From: Smittium mucronatum
Lineage: Eukaryota > Kickxellomycota > Harpellomycetes > Harpellales > Legeriomycetaceae
Reading direction: 5' to 3'
Assembly (NCBI GenBank): GCA_001953115.1
Contig: LSSL01003001.1
Coordinates: forward strand, 1 to 30,823
DNA length: 30,823 nucleotides
Shown: positions 9,171 to 22,618 of the stretch, in pieces
Layout: the number at the start of each line of letters is the position of its first letter
Numbering within the stretch: position 1 is the stretch's first letter
Made by a program: the position numbers and the translations under genes
Notes under the pieces: generated by a model
What the model was told of the DNA's origin: nothing
What the model saw: the letters and a program-made list of their open reading frames with translations, nothing else
The model's database searches: none

Positions 9171-12100
9171 AAGATGCTTAGTGGTTTAATATACTCGTTT
9201 TTCATAGTCAAAATATCGCTTTCATAGTCTAGAATACATGAAATATCTAACTTGTATTGGCTATTCCACAAAAAAATATTATTTGTAATTTTTAAATACT
9301 TTTTATTGAAATATATTGAAATATAGCAATGAATTTTTTTTTCTGGTAAAACTATTCAATAAATTAAATACTGAAAATTTAATTATTTAAAGATTTAAAA
9401 TTCTTGTTAAAAATAATAGTATTATTATATCTTTATAATCTCATCTACTTATAAATATGTCTCTCTTTTATTTTGGAGCCTCCAATTTTAGGGCTTTAAA
9501 TATAAATATTAAATTCGAATTTTTTTTCATATCGTTAACTGCAAAAATTTACAAATTTTTATTGCCTAATTTTAAATTTAAATAAGCCATAAACTTTAAG
9601 AAAAAATATCTAGTAGTATAAAATAAAGCTTTGATAATTTTTTTTATAAAATTAATCTTTAAATTAAATGTAAAATACTGTTTTCATTTACTGTCACTTT
9701 TTTTTTCTTTAATATTTTTAGATTATTTGCAGAAAGAAAAATAAAAATTTTGCTTAAAACCAATCAAATTCCTGATTAATATATCGGTGATTATTTTTTT
9801 TCCAATCTAAACGGCTTAATAAGATTTAAAACTTTCATTTTATAAGTATAGTAAGTGAATAAGTCGATAAATTTTTTTAGAAAATAAGCATATTTTTAAT
9901 TGAAAACGAATTTTTTGTCAAGCTAAATATTTTTTCAAAATGTGAATATTAAGTTCTTTTATTATTTTTAAAATACCTTTTATAGATGAAAAATAAATCA
10001 TAAATTTTAGGATTATTGTACAATCTAGGGAAAAATTACAAAATTTTATTACAATTTATTCTTAATTAAGCTTTGCAGCCTTTTTGGAAAATATTTAATA
10101 GTAAATGTGGGTTTCGTTTATCTAATATTCTTTTTATTTTACATTGAACTTTAATTCAAATAAACCATAACTCTTTTTATTATCTTATTGGTCATCTTTC
10201 TTCCCTTTAAACGCTTTTAATTCTTGAAATTTTTATATTTTAAAAAATTCAACTATTTCATCATTTTTCACATGATATTCTATATTATACTCTCAATCTC
10301 TAACTTAATTATGTATAAATATTCCATTGACCTAGATCCTGATCATAATTTATAAAATATTACTATAAAAATATCAGTTAACTATTTTTGCAGTTAAAAT
10401 TATGTTTTACTACGCTAATATGATTTTTCTGGTTACTATTTTTTAATTATTCTTAAAAAAAGTCGATTATTTGCAATATCATCAGTTAATCTGTTTAAAT
10501 TAAAAAATAGTTTAATTTATCTTGATACGATTAATTTCTGCTTTTAAAAACAAAATTAATCTGAAATGGTAATAATATAAATATAAGATGACATATAATT
10601 ATAAAAAAATTAAGTTGTCTTTATAGTTTTTTTTCTCGAATTTTCAGAAATATGTACAATGGTATAAATTTCTTGCGATTTAATTTTTCTTTATATTAAA
10701 ATATGAAATTTAATAGAAATTATTCTATAATATACTTTCATACTAATTATAACTCAGACTCATTCTTGTATTAAAATCAAAAAAAATATTAATAATTTAT
10801 TAAAAATTTATTTATTTAGAAAAAATAATTACTATGTTTTAAAACTGCCTTTAATGTTAATAATTGGCACATATCTAAATACCAGTATATATTTTCTTCA
10901 CGTAATAATAATTTAGAATGAAATATCCAATCCAAGTCATTTTTACATCAATTAATTATCGAAAATTATATACATTTGATAAAAAATCTAGATTATTAAT
11001 CTTTCATATTTATAATTTTTTGATTAGAAAAGATATGATGAAATTCAAGTTTTTTATAAATATTTCTTTGTGTTCAAATAAAATTCAGATTACTTAAATA
11101 AATCATTTATATTTAAATATTTATAATCTAACTAAGTATTAATAACTGATAAAAATTAAATATTATTAAATAATACTTTTATATCAGATAGCATCTGAAT
11201 ATTTTTTTTCACTGATAAAAAAAATATTCTGAAAACAGTTGAATTGTTGATCCATAATTATGAATTTTTTTCTTCATGATTTCTATTCCTATCTCCGGCT
11301 TTTATATTATCACATTCTAATTTTTCTTTTTTTTCTCTTCTTGAATATAGAAAAATTTAATACCCTTGACCATTAATAGGTTTATTTTTTTAAAAAATAT
11401 TAAGATTAAAGTTTACAACTATAATTTGTATAAAATAGACTAAAATATTTTAAGCTATGCTTAAAAATATAACCGATATTGTAAATTTTTCATCATCTAT
11501 AATAATCTTTTAAATAGAATAATAAAAATTCAAGAAAGCTGTATTTGAAAAAAATTAAAAAAATTACACGCTATTAAATACCAAAACTTACTTAATTGTA
11601 TAATAGTGATTAAGCCTATAAATATTTTTCAACTACAAACGCATTATAAAAAATATATAACATAAATTTCCAGAAAGCTTTACTATAGTAAAAATAAGAT
11701 TTAGATATTAACATCTATATTTAACTGGAGCAGCATAATTTAATATGCGAGTAAAAAATTAAAATTAAAATTTAATAAATTTTAATAAAATTCTATTCAG
11801 AAATAATTTATTTCTTAATAATATATATATTATTTTTTTTATTTCTTTTTTAATTAAAATTTGATTTTAATTTTTTTTATAGAAAATAAAGTAATATTTT
11901 GATTTTTTTTTAAAAAAAATTCAAAAAATAAAGTAGTTTTAAAAATAATTATAAAATTTTCATATCTATCAATTTAATTATTGTGTTTTTTAGGTAAAAC
12001 TGAACAAAAAGATATTATTAAAGATATTATTAAGTAATAAATAGGAAAAAATCGTGTAAATCATGATGAAAATTCTAATTATTTCTAACATTCATCGTAG

Positions 12101-12198
12101 TTTCACCTCAGAGCTATTTAGATGATAATAGTAATTTTCACAAAATATTCTTATATAAGTTAATTGTTTTTAATAATAAAATTTATATATTTATATTT

Positions 12199-12240
12199 GG
12201 ATAACTTCCTTAGTAAAATATTCTGTGATATATCTCGAAA
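12199..12240 (+). repeat. Possible solo end of the 615-bp family
   Basis: GGATAAC, then a CTTAGTAAAATATT-like core and CTGTGATA, resembles the left end of repeat copy 2 (7775-7810) and, through TTCTGTGATA, its right end (8385-8397). No further homology follows, so it would be a fragment or solo terminal repeat. Short and A+T-rich, so the match may be coincidental. Confidence 0.3.
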
Positions 12241-15200
12241 ACACAAAATATTCCAATTTTGCTATTAAATTCCAATATTTTGCACATTTTTTTGTGAATT
12301 TTTCTATAATTTTTATTTAAATATATTATTGATATATATTGCACTTAGCCTTATTTTATTTTATCAAGATGGTTACTCTTTTTTTTTGGAATTGATCATA
12401 TTTGCTTTATACTACGTATAATTTTCTCTTCGATAAAATTAAAATTTTATTTTTAAGAATTGATACCAATTTAAAAAATTGTTTTTTATTCACATTAATA
12501 TTAAGATTTATCTCTGATTAGTTCAAAAAATAATAAAAAAAAACATTTTTTGTAGAGATTTTTTCATGTCAATAAGAGACCATTTATTTCAGGTTTCTCG
12601 CATCGAGCATCCTAATCTTTTTATTAAAATTTAATATTATTTTATCTCTTATTTTAAAATATTTTAATCGCAGAATATGTGAGATAAACTTCTAAGATAA
12701 ATAATAATAACACAGCAAATATTTTTTTAAATTTTTTGGATTCTTTAATGTTTAAATTCTCATTTTAGAGATATATTTATTAAATAAAACATCGAAAAAT
12801 CAATTTATATCATTTAAAAATCCTTTGAAAAATTTAGATCCTTGTTAGAAACCTGCTCAATTTGAAAATATTTTTCTATTTTTTCTATTTTTAAGGTTCT
12901 AAATACGAAAAATATTTATCTTATGACATTATGTTAACTTCGAGATCTTGAAAAATATCTTTCAAAATTCATATTGGGAATTTTAAAAGTATTTTTATTT
13001 TATTCAAGTTTAATTTTCACTTTTATATAATAAATTCAAATTTAAGTAAGGAAATTGACTTTAAATCTTCATTATGTCCCATAATTCCAACCCGTTACAA
13101 AAAAAACTATAAATAATTCGAAGATCTTTAGGATATTTGACAATATTTCCCATTTTAATTCTGATTACCTTGTGAAAAAAAATTGGCTGCAACAATATTT
13201 TAACAAAGTAACAATTTACTTTGATACATACACTTTATATTTTATCAAATAAAAATAACAAGTTCAAAATAATCCCTTATTTATCAATTTATTAAGTCAC
13301 ATTAATTTAATTGACTGTAATGAAAATGAACAAATTGAAAAATAAAAAAACTATTTTTATAAATATGTGCTATATTGATAAATTTGAATTATTTAAACTA
13401 TTTGATAAAAATTAAAAATCACCAAATTATAATGAATAAATCAAGAAATTTCTTGTTTGTGTAAATAAAAAATCAAAGTGTTTTTTAATCTAAGTTCGAC
13501 TAATATGGTTTTTATTTATATAAATAAGTAGAAATTATAAAATAGGATCATTAAAATTCATATTAATGAGGCACATGATATTCAAACGTGTTAAAAAAAT
13601 TTTAACCGTTTAACTTTTAATAGCTTGTTTGTCTCCAATCAGAGGCTATAAATAAACTTTTTTAATAATTTTTCATTATTATTTCCTGAAAAATAGAAAT
13701 ATCTATTTGAACTTTTTATAATTTTACTTTTTTTGAATGAATCTTGGCAATTGAATTTTTCCTAATTAATATAAAAATTTAAAATTATTCTTTTTTAGTC
13801 AAAATAAATCTAAAAAGCATAGAAAGAAAAAATCTTCGATCTTCATAATCAAAAAATATAACAAAAAGATTTTATGTATAATTATTCTATTAAAAAATCC
13901 ATTATTTTCTAGAATAAGTATCATAAGTTGTATATAAAGACTAAATGTATAATTCGATACTTGAAATTGAACTAGAAACTTAATCAAAATAAAAATATGC
14001 AAAAGATTTTGTGAATTTCCTGAGATTTTTTTCCCAGAAATAAAGTATTAGAATATCTTAGCTCTTATCATTTTTTCTCTTCATTGTGAATATGATTCCT
14101 TTATACCTTTTTTTATTAATAATCTAAAACTAATTATATAAAAAAAATTCATAGGTGTTCATTTTATTGAAATTAATTTCTATATCCTATACGAAGAAAA
14201 AAATTGATGTGTTTTTGGATGGCATATCATTTCAGCTCAAAGCGACATTATCATTGACAAAATCCTTAATGAAATAATTGCTCAAAAAATAATATTTCGA
14301 TGAATTTGAAAAACATTGGAATTTAAATTACTAAAAAAATATCTGAAATATGATTTTAAATAAAATTTTATATAATTTTCTTTCAATATTTATATATATA
14401 AGTATAATAATCTCAAATAAGTAGATGATACTTTTATCGTGTTTGTGTTTTTTTTTATGTAGGCTGTGAATTTGTGGAAAAAAAAACAGATGAACAAATA
14501 TTATTCTTACTGAATAAAATCTTTAACATACATATGATATATGATATATGATTATTTCTTTATTTGATAAAAAAAAATTTTTATATCAGTGTTTACAGAT
14601 TCACTTGAATAATTTTTTTTCTTTTGAAAGCTAATCCTTATAACTTGCATATTTTCTATTTTAAATTAAGTAAAATAAAATATTAATTCTAAATGGCTTC
14701 AAAATATCTTTTGCTGATGATAAATAAACGGAATATATATCCAATAAAAATCGTTTAATTTTATTTCAAAAAATATATATATAAATAGTATAATATCCAG
14801 AAAAATTGAAAGATAAGCTTCAAGAGAATAACAGCATTTCATATTCGAAATCTTTATCTAGATTTTTTTTCTTTGTTAATTTTTTAAGTTGGTATAAAAT
14901 ATTATTTAATTCTATCAAAATATTTAAATATCATGTATATTCTGATGAAGAGCCAAACTTGTCATTTTTTAAAAATATTAGTCATCCAAAAAAAAATTGA
15001 TCCTTCTTAACAGTATTTGCAGATTATCATTGCCGACTAATGGATTTTTTTTCTAATTTAATCAAATTATCTAGAACTAAAATTGATTTTATTTAGAACC
15101 CATGTATAATTTTATTCCATATCCAAATAACTAAGGCCTGAAAATATTGTACAATACCATGGTCCATATTTTGATAATTTAAGGATTTTTAATAAAAAAT

Positions 15201-16920
15201 TTCTACGTAAATACAATTTAGTTAGAAAAGCGATTAAATAATGAATAGATTCACATTTAAATTATATTTCCATGGTTATCTTGCCATCTAAAAAAATGTG
15301 AAAATTCCCGCTTATTCAATCTTTTTTTTATTGATAAGTAATTAAGACTTTTCGGTATCTAAAATCAGTATATAATTTAAATAATTGATGTACCCATTTA
15401 TTAACTACATTTTTACCATTGTGATAACTGAAAATACTTAATATTAGACCTCCTGCTCGGAATTTTTTTAAAAAAGTTAGAAATTCCTATTTTAATTATA
15501 TTTTAAAATAAATAGAAACTATTTGTAAATTTCTTTGAACCTATTCTGTACTATTGCTAGATGATGATCTAAAGAATAAATAACCACAGTATAATTCAAA
15601 AAATAAGGTATAACAATAAGGAGTTTTTCGCTAAAACTCTATGATCTCTCCCCTTTTGTAATTTTAATAATAATTTTTGAAAGATGTTTATTCTGCATCC
15701 CAAACAAGATATAAAACTTTTTGAAATCAAATTTAAATGAAAAATCTAATCCATAATATGATAATTTGTCAAAATAAAAACCTGGATATTATCCTTCAAT
15801 TCTAATGTTATGCGATATAGTAATTTTCTCTAATATTATTATCAATATATTATGCTATAAAAAAAAGTATATTAAAGTTCCATTTTGTATTTTTAAGGCT
15901 AAAAATAATCTGAGACTATATTTTTTATTTATAAAAATAGAAAAAATGTATCAAAATTGATATATTTTATTGATTTTCAATTGCTTTAATCTATATTGAT
16001 AAAAAAAATTTCAGAAAAATTAATTCAAAAAACGAAAAAGGATTAAATTTTTCAGATGAATAAATTTCCACTTGAATCTGAATCTATTTCGATACAAAAT
16101 AACAAATTCAATAAATTTGGTTATATATCATAAGTTTTCATAACTGAAATTTATCACTCTAACGCTTCAGCACAAAAAATATTGAGTTGATTTAACATGA
16201 GATTTTATTTTATTTTTATCTTACTTTTATCAAAATATTTTTTCAAATTTATAAGCTGTGATAGACATTAAAATATCAATCTTCATTATACAAATTACTG
16301 TACAAAAGGAAAATTCGGATTTATTTAATTTTTAGCCTAATAATCTGTATTTGGTAAATTTTTATAAAATTTTATTTGGATAGTTAAATATATATAATTT
16401 CATTAATTTTTTATTTTGATAAAATTAATATTAATTAAAATAATCCTCATTATTGAAAAAAATTCAAATATACCGTCTTGGAATTTTTTATCCTAAAAGA
16501 TTCTTATATACAGTCTATTATACTATCAGTGAAATAGCTGAATTTTATTAGACCAAGTCGCCTTTTGAAAAAAAAATGAAAAATAACCAAAATGAGAATT
16601 TGATTTTAAATTAAAATGATGGTTCTAATAAAATTGGGCAAAATTATATTCTATTCAAATATAACATCGAGCAATTTTTATTGCAATAATCTTTTTACAT
16701 TGATAAATTATATTGATTATAGAAAATTTGAACAAAATGGAGAACTTCTATATTTATAAATATAACGTGTTTCAATCAAAATAAGTAACCTTTTATGCGC
16801 ATTTAACTGCTCTTTGTTTTGAGTAGATAAAACGAAAAATTATTTTCAAATATAAATATTAAGCATTTCTAAAATTTGTGAGCCAAAAAAAATCCTATTT
16901 ATAAAAATATATCATCAGTA

Positions 16921-16931
16921 CCCCCCCCCCC
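16921..16931. repeat. C11 homopolymer tract
   Basis: Eleven consecutive C, followed by ACCTCC. Runs of C or G this long are otherwise absent from this A+T-rich window. It lies about 400 bp before the coding-like island. The exact length may be a sequencing estimate. Confidence 0.9.
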
Positions 16932-17314
16932 ACCTCCGATAATTTAAAAAGAAATTTTTTTATTTCTTAATTTATTCTTTTTTTCTTTTATCAAGTTAAA
17001 CCTATAAAAATCACATCAAATAGTTTTTATAAAAAATAATAATGAAATTTTAGTTTGATATAGAACACAATACTCTCCGAAAAAAATATACTTTCAAATA
17101 ATCAAAAAAAAATTGAGATAAATCATTTTTTAGCAATTACATTTTAACAAAAAACACATTTTCTTCTTTACTACTCGTTAAATATCTATTAATAATTTTT
17201 ACGGAAAAATAATGGATTACTTTTTAGCCCATAAATATGTGGAAGTTTTTTAGATCTGAAGCTACATTCAATTATAAAGTTTAAATTCACCACACCAAAT
17301 CTAAGTAATAATAA

Positions 17315-17509
17315 ATGAGAAAATTTATGGTGTGATTTCCACAAATTAAAAACTATAGAAAGTTCCATAAGAAGGAAAAAAAGGGGGGATCCAATGACCT
17401 TTTTAAATCGGTATATGTCAAAGGAACATCTCTTTCCATAAAGGGATATTTAAAACAAGGAGAATTAGTTAAAAAATGTTTTCAGAGTAAAAAAAAACCG
17501 TTTACATAG
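17315..17509 (+). CDS. Coding-like fragment, unrecognised
   Basis: A frame open from 17336 to a TAG at 17507-17509 (57 codons) is K/G/S-rich and protein-like (for example SVYVKGTSLSIKGYL), with higher G+C than its flanks. It contains no Met, so it cannot start on its own. The same frame has an ATG at 17315, interrupted only by a TGA at 17333-17335 (seventh codon). It may be the 3' end of a gene whose 5' part is spliced or lost, a recent pseudogene, or less likely a gene with a read-through TGA. No family recognised. It ends ~200 bp before the promoter of the next candidate gene on the same strand. Confidence 0.4.
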
Positions 17510-17711
17510 GAATAAATAAATATTAAAGAAAACATAATAAAATATAAAAGCTTTATTTTCACCGTTATTAATGAAGAGTGACCGAGAAAAAAAAACACAT
17601 ATCTTTTCTAAGATTCGCAACTCAAACCATTAAAATAAATTATATGCACAGTATCTTTGAACCCAAAATTTTAAATATTGATATAATTATTTTTAAAAAT
17701 TTATTTTACTC

Positions 17712-17719
17712 TATAAATA
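17712..17719 (+). promoter_or_regulatory. TATA box candidate (TATAAATA)
   Basis: A TATAAATA lies 81 bp upstream of the ATG at 17793. A start site ~30 bp downstream would give a ~50-base leader rich in AAAC/ACAAAA and free of ATG, typical of a eukaryotic 5' UTR. TATA-like strings are common here by chance; the leader and ORF that follow are what make this one credible. Confidence 0.4.
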
Positions 17720-17792
17720 TCCAATAATAAAAAACAAATAAAACAAACTTAAAACAAAACACTAAAACAAAAGCAAATCATAATATTTAAAC

Positions 17793-17951
17793 ATGACTCA
17801 GGAAAACACTCAAAATTCAAGTACAACTAGCCCTTATGTTCTACCCACTAAATCTGCTGAGCCGGTAGTTCTAAAGAAAAAAGGGCTGGCAGAAAGAATA
17901 ACCCCTCTACATATATATATTGAAAAAACCATGATATATACCAAAGATTAA
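17793..17951 (+). CDS. Small ORF, 52 aa, unrecognised
   Basis: ATG 17793 (context TTTAAACATGA) to TAA 17949-17951. The N-terminal part is polar and Ser/Thr/Asn/Gln-rich, probably disordered; a KKKGLAERITPLH segment follows. It is higher in G+C than the flanks and follows the TATA box and A-rich leader. After the TAA the same frame continues 27 codons (17952-18032) with similar composition to a second TAA at 18033-18035. The natural product may therefore have been ~80 aa, cut by one point mutation, unless the stop is read through. TTTTTATACAG ending at 18003 resembles a 3' splice site and could belong to a spliced form. The function cannot be told. Confidence 0.45.
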   Translation: MTQENTQNSSTTSPYVLPTKSAEPVVLKKKGLAERITPLHIYIEKTMIYTKD

Positions 17952-18035
17952 AAAAATTCTCACACAAACGAATGGAGAAAATCTATTGAAAATTTTTATA
18001 CAGAGACTTCTAAATCTTTTATTCGGAGAAATTAA

Positions 18036-21000
18036 AAGTAAATGATATGTTAAAGATTAATTATTATGAGTTATTTGTATAATTTTGATCTCCTTAGGTT
18101 ATAAAATTTCTGACTGAAAATTATTTAGAAATAACTTTGCAAATAATTATTTATTGCGTTTATGAAAAAATAAAATTTTGTTAATTATATTTATAATTCT
18201 TAATAAAGGGATTTTGAGTATTTTTTAATTCGGAAAGAATCTAGTCTCTACTTTTTGTGTTTATAGCATTTCTTGGATTTCGAAGTTTGAGATTATATCT
18301 GTTAAAAAATCCAATTTACATTGATAAATAATATTTTATCAAATTTATTTTTTATTTTTAATCTTATAGCTCTCCAAATTAAATTTAATCTCGTATAGTA
18401 GTTTTCAAATACTATTCTTACAAATTTCAAATTTCAAATTTCAGATTTTTTTCATATATATTTGGTTAAAAATTTTACCCTTTATATGAATTTTTTTTAG
18501 TACCTATTAATTTCAACTTATCCCAAATCAGGTAATATGGTCCAACAATCTTTCTCTTCTTTTTATATTTTTCTGAAGCCTTAAAAAGAAAATGTTTAAC
18601 AGATGAGACTTACTCATAAAAAATTTAAAAAAATGAACTAAGCCCTATTTAAATTTTTATACCACGATCACATTTACATCTGGAACGTGTTAAATTTTCT
18701 TTTTAAGACGACATTTTTTATTATTTCCGGGGAATAATTTTCTTAATCCTCAAATTCAGAATCTAATTTAAATATTTATTTTGCAGATAAATTTATAACT
18801 AGGGCGTCTTCCTGATAATTAACAAAAATAAGCTTAAAATATTAATGAGCCGCTTTTTTAGGAAAACTAACAGATTTTTTTCCTTAAAATAATATGATTT
18901 TCTTTTTATAACTGTTTTGTATTTAAGTTAATTCATTTAATTCAAAATAAATATAGAAGAACGCGACTTATATATTTTCAAAGATCAAAAATAAACTAAA
19001 AAACAGCACCTAATAATTTTTTTTAGTCTTTTCCCTTTATTTTTTCACATTTTGAACATTCCTTGATTTCAAATCTAGAATAAAACTTCAAATTCGTTTT
19101 AATCAAAAAAAATTTAATTTTTTAATATCTCATTATTTAATTGCTCAAAATAATGATCTAATAAGAATTCATAATTTCAAGGCTTTTTTTTCCCTTATTT
19201 CCACATATGAACCCATCTATTACATGAACTCTCGAAAAAATTATTTGGATATCTAAATCTAATTTGAATAATAAAGATCAATTTTTTTAATTTTTAAATA
19301 TAATTTATTAAGATAACTCAATAAAAGAAATATGAAATAATATTTTTTGAAAGAGATATTTTTAAAATCGATCGATTTTCTTTTTTATAGAGTATAGATA
19401 CGTAGGTTAGTAATTTTTAGATAAAAAATTAATTTTTTTGACACAAACTTATTTAATAAGAAAAAATCTCCCCATACATAATTGTATAAATCATTGAAAA
19501 AATATCAATTAAACAATCTATCGGAAATTTTCTCTTAAATCAATACTGCTTTTTTCTAAAATCTAAGTATTCAAAAATCCTAATTTTTTTCTGAACTTCT
19601 CAATTCATAATTTATAAAATAATCTATATCTCCAAACTGATTTTTTTTGGTGTTTTATTGAGATTAATTTTTTTACTTTCATACTACCATTTTTATCTTC
19701 AATATATTAAAGCTACAAGAATAGAACTTTATGGAAGCATATCGAGTCTAATTTAGCGATTTTTTGAATTTTATTTGAAATTTAGACTAAATAAAAAAGA
19801 TCCGTTCTCGATTATGAATCTTTTTTCTTAATTAACACTTATCCTAATAATGATTTAAAAACTGAAGTTTCAAAATAAATTTTCTCAAAATAAAAAAAAT
19901 TAATTTGATTTATGATATTAAGTAAACAATATAACTCATCTAAAAGCTTTATGAATCTTGTTTTTTTAAAAATCATTAGAAAATTATCTTATTCAGTACT
20001 TCAAAAATTGCTAATTTTATAATAAAATAAAAGTTTTATGTTAGCTACTGCATCCTATTAAATATATTTGGTAAAAAGATTTTAACTTTTTAATATTTAA
20101 TTTAGCTATATATAATTGGATCACAAAATCATTAATAAAAAATTTTGAAAATGGTGTTTAATATTTATTTTTTATCATCTATTTTATTTTTTTAAATTTG
20201 AAAAACCTTAAGCCTGGATTCAGTTTTCATAATATTATAAAATAAGAATTTCCAATAATTCAAAACTATCAAATCAACTAATATTTATTGAAAAATTTTC
20301 AATAATTTGTCGGTCCTAGATCTCTTAAATGGTATTATATCCATATAATAAAGTTTTTTTAATAAACTTTTCCCTGCTAATTTAGGTTAAAATTGATTAT
20401 CACGCATATAAATCAATTTTATTAATCTAAATATATAATTACATAACAAAAATTTATTAAATAATTCCTTTTGTTCAAATATATTTTATTATAAAAAAAT
20501 AAAGCTTATGGAAGGAAATATCCTGATATTTATATTCTTATTTTAGTTTTATCCGAGTTCAATCAATTTAATATAAGTGCCTTTATTTAAAAAAATTAAA
20601 GTTTTATACTTATGCGCTTTCAAAAAATTAAAAAGTTACCTCCATAAAATTTGAAATTTAATTTTGTTTGCAAATGCAACCAAAAAAAGTTTAATAAAAA
20701 TTTCATATAAAAAATCGAAATTTTGATTGTTATAATCTTAAATTAATGATTCAAACTGGCCCGAAAAAAATTTCTTTATTTCAAAAATACTTGAAAATAT
20801 TCACATAAGTCGATGTGATTATAAAAATAATAGCGATTGATACACATAAAATTTTAGAAATAAAAATAATTTTTATTAAGAAAATACATAGCTTTTTTGA
20901 TTTTTATTTTCTATGCGTGGTTTGAAATTTATGGAATTTTTTCGGGATGTTTTAAATAGATATGATTAGATTATAGAAAAACTATAAAATATTAAATTTC

Positions 21001-21862
21001 TATTTTTAAAACTAAATTATTGTGTGAAATAATGAGAATCATTTTATTGAATGTTTTAATTTTTAATTTTTTTATTTATTATATTTTTCTTGATTTTCGA
21101 TAATTAGATCAAATTTATATTTTTTAGTCCTTCATTTTTATTCTCAGGTAAAAATAAAAATAGTCTCATTTCCTGTGTTCAATATAATTAATTCGATTAC
21201 AAAAAATTAAATTCAGTTTTATTTCATGATTTTTAGATATTATTGTGTTGAAAAATTATGCGTATCTTTGTATTTTTGGAAACTTATATAACATCTGTAG
21301 AGATGTTTATTTTTAACAACTCCCATTCTTAATCATTTATTTTTTTGAATAAGTTAAATACCAAATATCCTGATTTTCCTTGTTTTGATTAAATTTTTTT
21401 TAAAAAAATAAAAAATGTATCTTTATAAGATCATCATCGGCTTGATTTTTTATATTAAATTTGGGACTTTTTTTATTGATGTGTCATGGGTAATTAATAT
21501 CTATATCTATGAAGGAATTCAGTTTATCCAACTTTCAGTACATTTAGAATTTTAAAATTGTCAGAATAAAGTTCACAAGACATTTTTTGGTTTTTGGATC
21601 GAAAAAAATGCATCTTTAAAACAAACTGACATCATATTTGATGTTTTTTCTGATGAAATATTTCGAAAATTTATCAACTTCGGATAAATTTGATATTTAC
21701 GATAAAAAAATAGTTAAGATTATTTTTTAAAAAAAAACACAATTATATAGTTGCAAAAACTTGAGATCTGGTGAATTTTCTTTTTTTAGTTAAGATTTCA
21801 TATATTAAAGCATATTCTAAATGCATTTATTAAAAATTTGCTCAAAAATTAACTCTTTTACT
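18036..21862. other. 3.8-kb A+T-rich desert
   Basis: Nothing recognised except the AAATTTC triplet repeat at 18422-18442. AATAAA at 18169-18174 could serve the gene at 17793 but is common in such DNA. Confidence 0.55.
18422..18442. repeat. (AAATTTC)3 tandem repeat
   Basis: Three perfect 7-bp units in direct tandem. Confidence 0.9.
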
Positions 21863-22171
21863 TTATATATGTACTTTCTTAATTGCATTAATTATTGAAA
21901 GAAATGAATCAGGAATTAAAACTCGTGGTTTAAATGAGCCGAAATCGGTCTCTTTTTTTTTAAGTCTGTCCAAGAGCCAAAAATATGAATTAGACGACTC
22001 TTTTTCTATTATCTCAATCCTCTTCAATATAAAAAATATAGCCAAAAATCTCATTAAAACACAATAAAACGGCATCCAAAAACAATCAATTGGGATTCCG
22101 CCTCGATATAGATCATTTTTGATAAAATACTTAAGCTTAAAATTTTTTTTGAATTCATGAGAATTTCTGTA
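21863..22171 (-). pseudogene. MULE transposase core fragment
   Basis: Frame open for 102 codons on the minus strand, from after a TAA at 22174-22172 to a TAA at 21865-21863; the first ATG is at 22075. Near the start IDC, then MPFY, resembles the first catalytic region of Mutator-like transposases (xxDxTYKTNxxxMPL), with the TYKTN part missing. Then E..S.SYFWLLDRLKK matches E..e.Y.W.L..L, and KPRVLIPDSFLSIINAIKKV matches P.V.I.D...aLi.AI..VF, supplying the second catalytic Asp. The frame ends before the C..H motif and third acidic residue, so the protein is truncated. TGG encodes the expected Trp positions. This is the clearest protein homology in the window and, lacking internal stops, relatively young. 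Confidence 0.72.
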
Positions 22172-22384
22172 TTACCTGCAATCAAAATAATGATAAATAT
22201 TAATGTATAATTTTTAATGGATGCCAAATCTTAATAACTTGCTTAAATACATAATTTCTATATAATATTTGGCTTAAAATTTATTTATTTTTTTAATTTA
22301 TTAGCTGCGAGACTTGGAAATCTTTTTTCTCGATTTTAAATTCCAAGAAAATTACATATCTTGCTATTAGTAATAGGCTTATTT

Positions 22385-22618
22385 TCAGAAAGAGATTTTT
22401 TTTTTCCAAGTTCTATTGACTACACTGAGTTTGAGTTTTATAACCAGGGCTTTTATAATAAGTACTAGAATCAACATTTCGCATCTATTTTTATTGGTGT
22501 ATTTGGTAGACATTTTATCATTTCCGTCATCAAATTGGTTTATTGTTGAAGGAACTAAAAACCCTTCAAATTTTTTATTTTTACAGTGAAAAATGATTTT
22601 TAAAATATTTAAAAGCAT
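22385..22618 (-). pseudogene. Possible N-terminal part of the same MULE protein
   Basis: A 77-codon frame, 200 bp upstream of the MULE core on the same strand and in the same codon phase. Its middle (QFDDGNDKMSTKYTNKNRC) is less A+T-driven than chance frames here. MULE proteins carry a 150-200 residue N-terminal region before the catalytic core, so position and phase fit. I see no clear FAR1 or FLYWCH zinc-finger pattern, and stops separate it from the core. It may be chance. Confidence 0.25.

Larger units (their letters stand above)
8398..16920. other. 8.5-kb A+T-rich desert
   Basis: No gene recognised on either strand. It contains the pentanucleotide tract at 9151-9170, the possible repeat fragment at 12199-12240 and many short A, T and AT runs. 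Open frames at 13799-14002 (minus) and 14806-15000 (plus) are low-complexity and within chance expectation. Confidence 0.55.

Noticed and set aside
13799..15000. Open frames at 13799-14002 (minus) and 14806-15000 (plus)
   Set aside because: No recognisable motif, chance length, and no raised G+C unlike the real islands.
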